Source: Deltaproteobacteria bacterium
GTDB taxonomy: Bacteria > Myxococcota > UBA727 > VGSZ01
Length of the DNA stretch: 64,000 bases
Direction: 5' to 3'
NCBI GenBank assembly: GCA_016177705.1
Contig: JACOUT010000012.1
Location: forward strand, 95,116 to 159,115
Positions within the stretch are counted from its first letter, which is position 1; the number at the start of each line of letters is the position of its first letter. A model generated the notes under the pieces. That model worked only from the letters and a program-made list of their open reading frames with translations. It was not told the DNA's origin and searched no databases. The translations under genes and the position numbers were made by a program. Of the stretch, positions 61,288-64,000 are shown piece after piece.

Positions 61288-61298
61288 GGATGCTCCGC

Positions 61299-63581
61299 TC
61301 AGAGGAACCAACGGCTCCGTCGCAGCCGCGTGCTCAGGAGGCCATCGTGCCAGTCCGGCACGCCTTCCAAGCGCGCGAGCAACGATGCGATGCGATGCGA
61401 GTAGTAGAGCGTCACCGGCTCAGCTCGCGGCTGCATCGACGACCAAGCGAGTCCGGTGAAGTGATACACCTGCCGAGCGAGCGAGTGGAGGTCGCGATAG
61501 CTCGACTCGTCATGCAGACGGAGCAGGAGCGGCTGCGGGACGGGTTCACCCTCGCGTTTCGGCAACACGGTGCCGCTGACGCACAGAAGACACTCATCTG
61601 GTCCAAGGTCGATCAGCGTCCCTCGCGCGGGCACGCACTCGGCGATGATGCGTTTGGCGAATCCACCACCAATCGCTTCGACGGTGCGCTCGACGCCCTT
61701 CTCGCCCTCGTCAAACGTGTTGAACGGGTGGTCGCGCGAGACAGTCAGAGCAGCCATCTCAAAGTGGATGCCGGCGCCGAGTGTTGCGACCGCTGCTTTG
61801 GCAACGCGGCCGACGTGGACGTTTCTCAACGGCGTGCTCGAGTGGAAGACGATGCGCACGGTTTCGCCGGGCTGCCAGCTCTGCTCCACTTTCAATCGAG
61901 CAAGGAGCTCTGCGACCGAGCGTTGAAGCATCTCAGGGAACTCCTCGAAGGTGCAGCGAGGCGCAGCCGCAGAGAGAAGGTAGTTGCCGTCGCTCGTGAA
62001 GACCGTCGTCAGTCCAACGTATCGCTTGCGCTCGTGGCGCTTGCCGACCTCTGCGTGCGCAAGCCCAATCACGATCTCGCGAGCGATCGGCATCGTCGGC
62101 TGGACCGTCCATGGCGTTCCACCGAGCTTCGCGTACATCGCGACGCCCATGTTCTCGAGCGTGAAGGCGAGGCTGTATGGCTTCTTGCGCATCGTCGAGA
62201 CACGGATCTCTTGGCTCGGGATCCCTTGACTCAACAGAAACGCCTTGGAGTGGATGTACGGATTCTCGAAAGGACGGTCACCGTCTTCGTCGTGGAGAAC
62301 GACAACAACGATGTCCGGTTCGGTCTGCGGGGTCAGATACTCGTGAAGCGCATCGCGATACGCCGTGCCCAGTTGGTTTCGTCGCTTCGAGACATCGACG
62401 CCGAGGAAGCGAACGTCCACCTTTGCCAGCTGGTAGATGCCCGTGAGTCCGCGAACGAAGCGATCGACGTTGTCGGAGGCCATGCCGCCGCGTAGCCGCA
62501 GCGCGAGCGTCTCGACGTTGCTCTTGAGCTCGCTCGGATAGATGAAGAGTACGCGGGGCGACTTGCGATCGAAGGACGTCGCGTCGAACGGTCCGAACTT
62601 GTCGAGGCCGGCGGACGGGTATGGATGCGTCGCGCTTCTGTCTGGCGAGAAGCAGTACTTCACGTCGCCAAGCCGGAAAACTTCGCGGCGCTGAGTGGCC
62701 GCCGTCACCAACCCGGTCGCCTTCACGGTGAGCCCGCTCGCCACTTCGAGCGCAGGTCGCTTGGCGAACCATTGCCCGATCGCCTTCATGCGGTCCGCGT
62801 ACCTTTGCCCGGAGAGAACCTCCGCTTGGGCCGCCCACTCACCGACTCGGAAATTCACGATCTGCGCCGGAGAGAGTGCTTGCTCAAGGAGCCGGGAGTA
62901 CGCCCCGAGGTTTGGTTCGAGATGGACAGCGGGTAGCGCGAGCGCGCGCACGCCGTTCTCGGTCTCGAGCTTGATCTCGTCGCGGCTTTGCTCGGCGATG
63001 ACACCGTCAGGCCAATCTGGGCGCGGCTGGTCCGTGCGCTCGCGTGCGGAAAGCCCGCGCAAGTCGAAGCCGCGTTGGAGCAGTTCACCGACGCTCGGGA
63101 GCACAAGGCGCCGATGGAGCTCCACCGTGAGACACAGCACGTCGCCTTCGCCTGCGAGGTAAATGCGTCGCACGGTGAGCGTTGTCTTCAAGAGTCGACG
63201 GACCCCTTCGAGACGCTCGGGCCTTGTGAACTTCGCGCGCTGAAAGGCTTCCGTGACGAGATCGTCGTCGTCCCTGATGCGCTCGAGACCGAAGCGGCGG
63301 CGGTGCAGACCGAGATCTGGCAGCAAGGCGGGCAAGCGCCACGTCAGGAGCGCCGCCATTGCCTGCATGTGATTAGCGATGAGGAGTGGGGAAGCGCCCT
63401 GAACGCTCGCGGAGGAGCCGATGGGGACGACGAGCATGTCGTCGGTTTCCCTCGGGCGATATGCGAAGGTTCTGTCGTCGGCACGCAGAACGTCGAAGGC
63501 GTCGTGCGTGAACGGCCGAACGGCCGCGTTGAAGGTCTTCGAGAGGAACTCGAGCCGGACAGCAGAGAATGAAACGGCCAT
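61299..63581 (-). CDS. Catalytically inactive long (long-B type) prokaryotic Argonaute
   Basis: 760 residues. The MID domain is clear at ~340-500: VLFIYPSEL, then PYIHSKAFLLSQGIPSQEIR and NMGVAMYAKLGGTPW, with the 5'-phosphate pocket residues Tyr442, Lys446, Gln457 and Lys485 (YK-type). The PIWI domain runs to the end: EIVIGLAHAEVG, VRIVFHSSTPLRN, VTLYYSHRIASLLARL and the terminal RLRRSRWFL. The DEDX positions are not acidic (Ala508/His509 in the first; HSST in the third), so no slicing is expected. Such pAgos use guides to sense invader nucleic acid and trigger partner toxins. Start shares a base with the small upstream gene's stop, and the phosphorylase gene follows. Confidence 0.88.
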   Translation of the reverse strand: MAVSFSAVRLEFLSKTFNAAVRPFTHDAFDVLRADDRTFAYRPRETDDMLVVPIGSSASVQGASPLLIANHMQAMAALLTWRLPALLPDLGLHRRRFGLERIRDDDDLVTEAFQRAKFTRPERLEGVRRLLKTTLTVRRIYLAGEGDVLCLTVELHRRLVLPSVGELLQRGFDLRGLSARERTDQPRPDWPDGVIAEQSRDEIKLETENGVRALALPAVHLEPNLGAYSRLLEQALSPAQIVNFRVGEWAAQAEVLSGQRYADRMKAIGQWFAKRPALEVASGLTVKATGLVTAATQRREVFRLGDVKYCFSPDRSATHPYPSAGLDKFGPFDATSFDRKSPRVLFIYPSELKSNVETLALRLRGGMASDNVDRFVRGLTGIYQLAKVDVRFLGVDVSKRRNQLGTAYRDALHEYLTPQTEPDIVVVVLHDEDGDRPFENPYIHSKAFLLSQGIPSQEIRVSTMRKKPYSLAFTLENMGVAMYAKLGGTPWTVQPTMPIAREIVIGLAHAEVGKRHERKRYVGLTTVFTSDGNYLLSAAAPRCTFEEFPEMLQRSVAELLARLKVEQSWQPGETVRIVFHSSTPLRNVHVGRVAKAAVATLGAGIHFEMAALTVSRDHPFNTFDEGEKGVERTVEAIGGGFAKRIIAECVPARGTLIDLGPDECLLCVSGTVLPKREGEPVPQPLLLRLHDESSYRDLHSLARQVYHFTGLAWSSMQPRAEPVTLYYSHRIASLLARLEGVPDWHDGLLSTRLRRSRWFL

Positions 63582-63802
63582 CAGAGTGTCCCTTCGCGAC
63601 GAGCCTGCGCAAATTCCGAAGGGGTCATCCAGACGACGCGACGCGCGTTGCGTGCGACGCCGCTCGAAATCTCCGCCGAGCCAGGAAGCGGAAAGGAGCG
63701 ACCATCAGCATCATGCCACATCGCGTGGCTGCCCTCGCCGCGCTTGGTGTCTTCACTCGCGCGGTCTGGCTCTTCCGGATCGGCGTCGTCGACATCAGTC
63801 AC
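63581..63802 (-). CDS. Small HicA-like protein coupled to the Argonaute gene
   Basis: About 73 residues from GTG 63802 (TTG 63856 is an alternative, 91 residues). After an acidic N-terminus it reads GEGSHAMWHDADGRSFPLPG, SAEISSGVARNARR, then MTPSEFAQARREG, close in pattern to HicA mRNA interferases (GSH, DGR, VP, GTLRxIxR, EF). The acidic start replaces HicA's first strand, so it may be a degenerate or repurposed form. Its TGA overlaps the Argonaute ATG by one base (63581), giving tight translational coupling. Confidence 0.55.
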   Translation of the reverse strand: MTDVDDADPEEPDRASEDTKRGEGSHAMWHDADGRSFPLPGSAEISSGVARNARRVVWMTPSEFAQARREGTL

Positions 63803-63914
63803 CTCGTGAGGGATCCGGAGGATACCGCGAGACCGGCCGGGAGAAACGCCGCGCAAATTCGTATCCGTCCGGGGAACCGCGTCAGGACGAGGGGTGCTCG
63901 GTCGCGTACCCTGA

Positions 63915-64000
63915 CTACGCCGAGGCGTTCTCGTCGCGGAGCAGCCTCAGCTCATCGAGGAGCGCCTGGGTTGCCGGCTTGGCGAGGGTCTCGCGCCAGT
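63915..64000 (-). CDS. C-terminal end of an unknown protein (cut by window end)
   Basis: Minus-strand frame entering from the right edge and stopping with TAG at 63915-63917. The visible 27 residues (RETLAKPATQALLDELRLL, then RDENASA) look like a regular charged C-terminal helix. It is transcribed towards the Argonaute operon with roughly 60-110 bp between. Identity unknown. Confidence 0.45.
   Translation of the reverse strand, partial: WRETLAKPATQALLDELRLLRDENASA

Noticed and set aside
59797..63581. Possibility that the Argonaute is an active slicer
   Set aside because: The first PIWI catalytic position is Ala508/His509 and the third-motif region reads HSST instead of an Asp-containing motif; only the final HRI-type region is retained.

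Overview
The window is very GC-rich and reads like a Myxococcota (myxobacterial, 'deltaproteobacterial') chromosome. The pointers are: Gly-Glu dipeptide tracts in secreted proteins, Cys-rich repeat proteins ending in a hydrophobic helix plus an Arg cluster (MYXO-CTERM-like tags), a pseudo-receiver/coiled-coil protein of the AglZ/FrzS kind, Ser/Thr kinase and PP2C phosphatase genes, and Lys/Ala-rich histone-like tails. The phylum assignment is inference.

Layout. 1-7.5 kb: a truncated beta-propeller protein, a secreted LRR-like protein, a PEGA-domain protein, a tandem-FKBP lipoprotein, and a nitrilase-like lipoprotein coupled to a TetR regulator. 7.5-12.7 kb: a membrane protein, NAD kinase, a peroxiredoxin and a winged-helix protein that both carry Lys/Ala-rich tails, and between those two a 0.7 kb gene-free stretch with an inverted pair of a structured intergenic repeat. 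12.7-25.6 kb: a MshEN-REC-TPR protein, a Cys-rich surface protein, a left-handed beta-helix protein, PP2C, CPBP protease, NAD(P)-binding protein, EEP-family phosphatase, YaeQ, HAD, DedA, a surface lytic transglycosylase and a fatty-acid desaturase. 25.6-38.5 kb: a minus-strand run made of a minor-pseudopilin cluster (its first gene is a polytopic membrane protein fused to a pseudopilin), a Ser/Thr kinase, YidD, an AglZ-like protein and a large met-zincin lipoprotein, preceded by tRNA-Arg(TCT). 38.5-44 kb: a C-type-lectin-like protein, NhaA, a PlsC-like acyltransferase and a nitronate monooxygenase-like enzyme. 44-51.5 kb: a five-gene metal-efflux operon, BlaI-type repressor, M56 protease with a His/Cys-rich loop, CusC, CusB, CusA, with candidate operators. 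51.5-56.3 kb: an SbcCD/YhaON-like exonuclease pair.

From about 56.45 kb the character changes. A 45-nt 3' half of a tRNA-Pro(TGG) gene, which looks like an integrase attachment scar, is followed by genes of lower GC: a zinc-ribbon/HTH regulator behind strong palindromes, a methyltransferase-fold protein, and a compact minus-strand operon. That operon encodes a small HicA-like protein, a catalytically dead long prokaryotic Argonaute (PIWI residues substituted, MID 5'-phosphate pocket kept), a nucleoside-phosphorylase-family protein with intact active-site residues and a helical N-terminal half, and a 319-aa protein of unknown function. I read this as a guide-directed abortive-infection system in which an inactive Argonaute senses invader nucleic acid and licenses a nucleotide-destroying effector. 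The Argonaute/phosphorylase pairing is the most promising candidate here for an undescribed system. Limits: no similarity search was run, starts in this GC-rich sequence are often ambiguous, and the island's right end lies outside the window.
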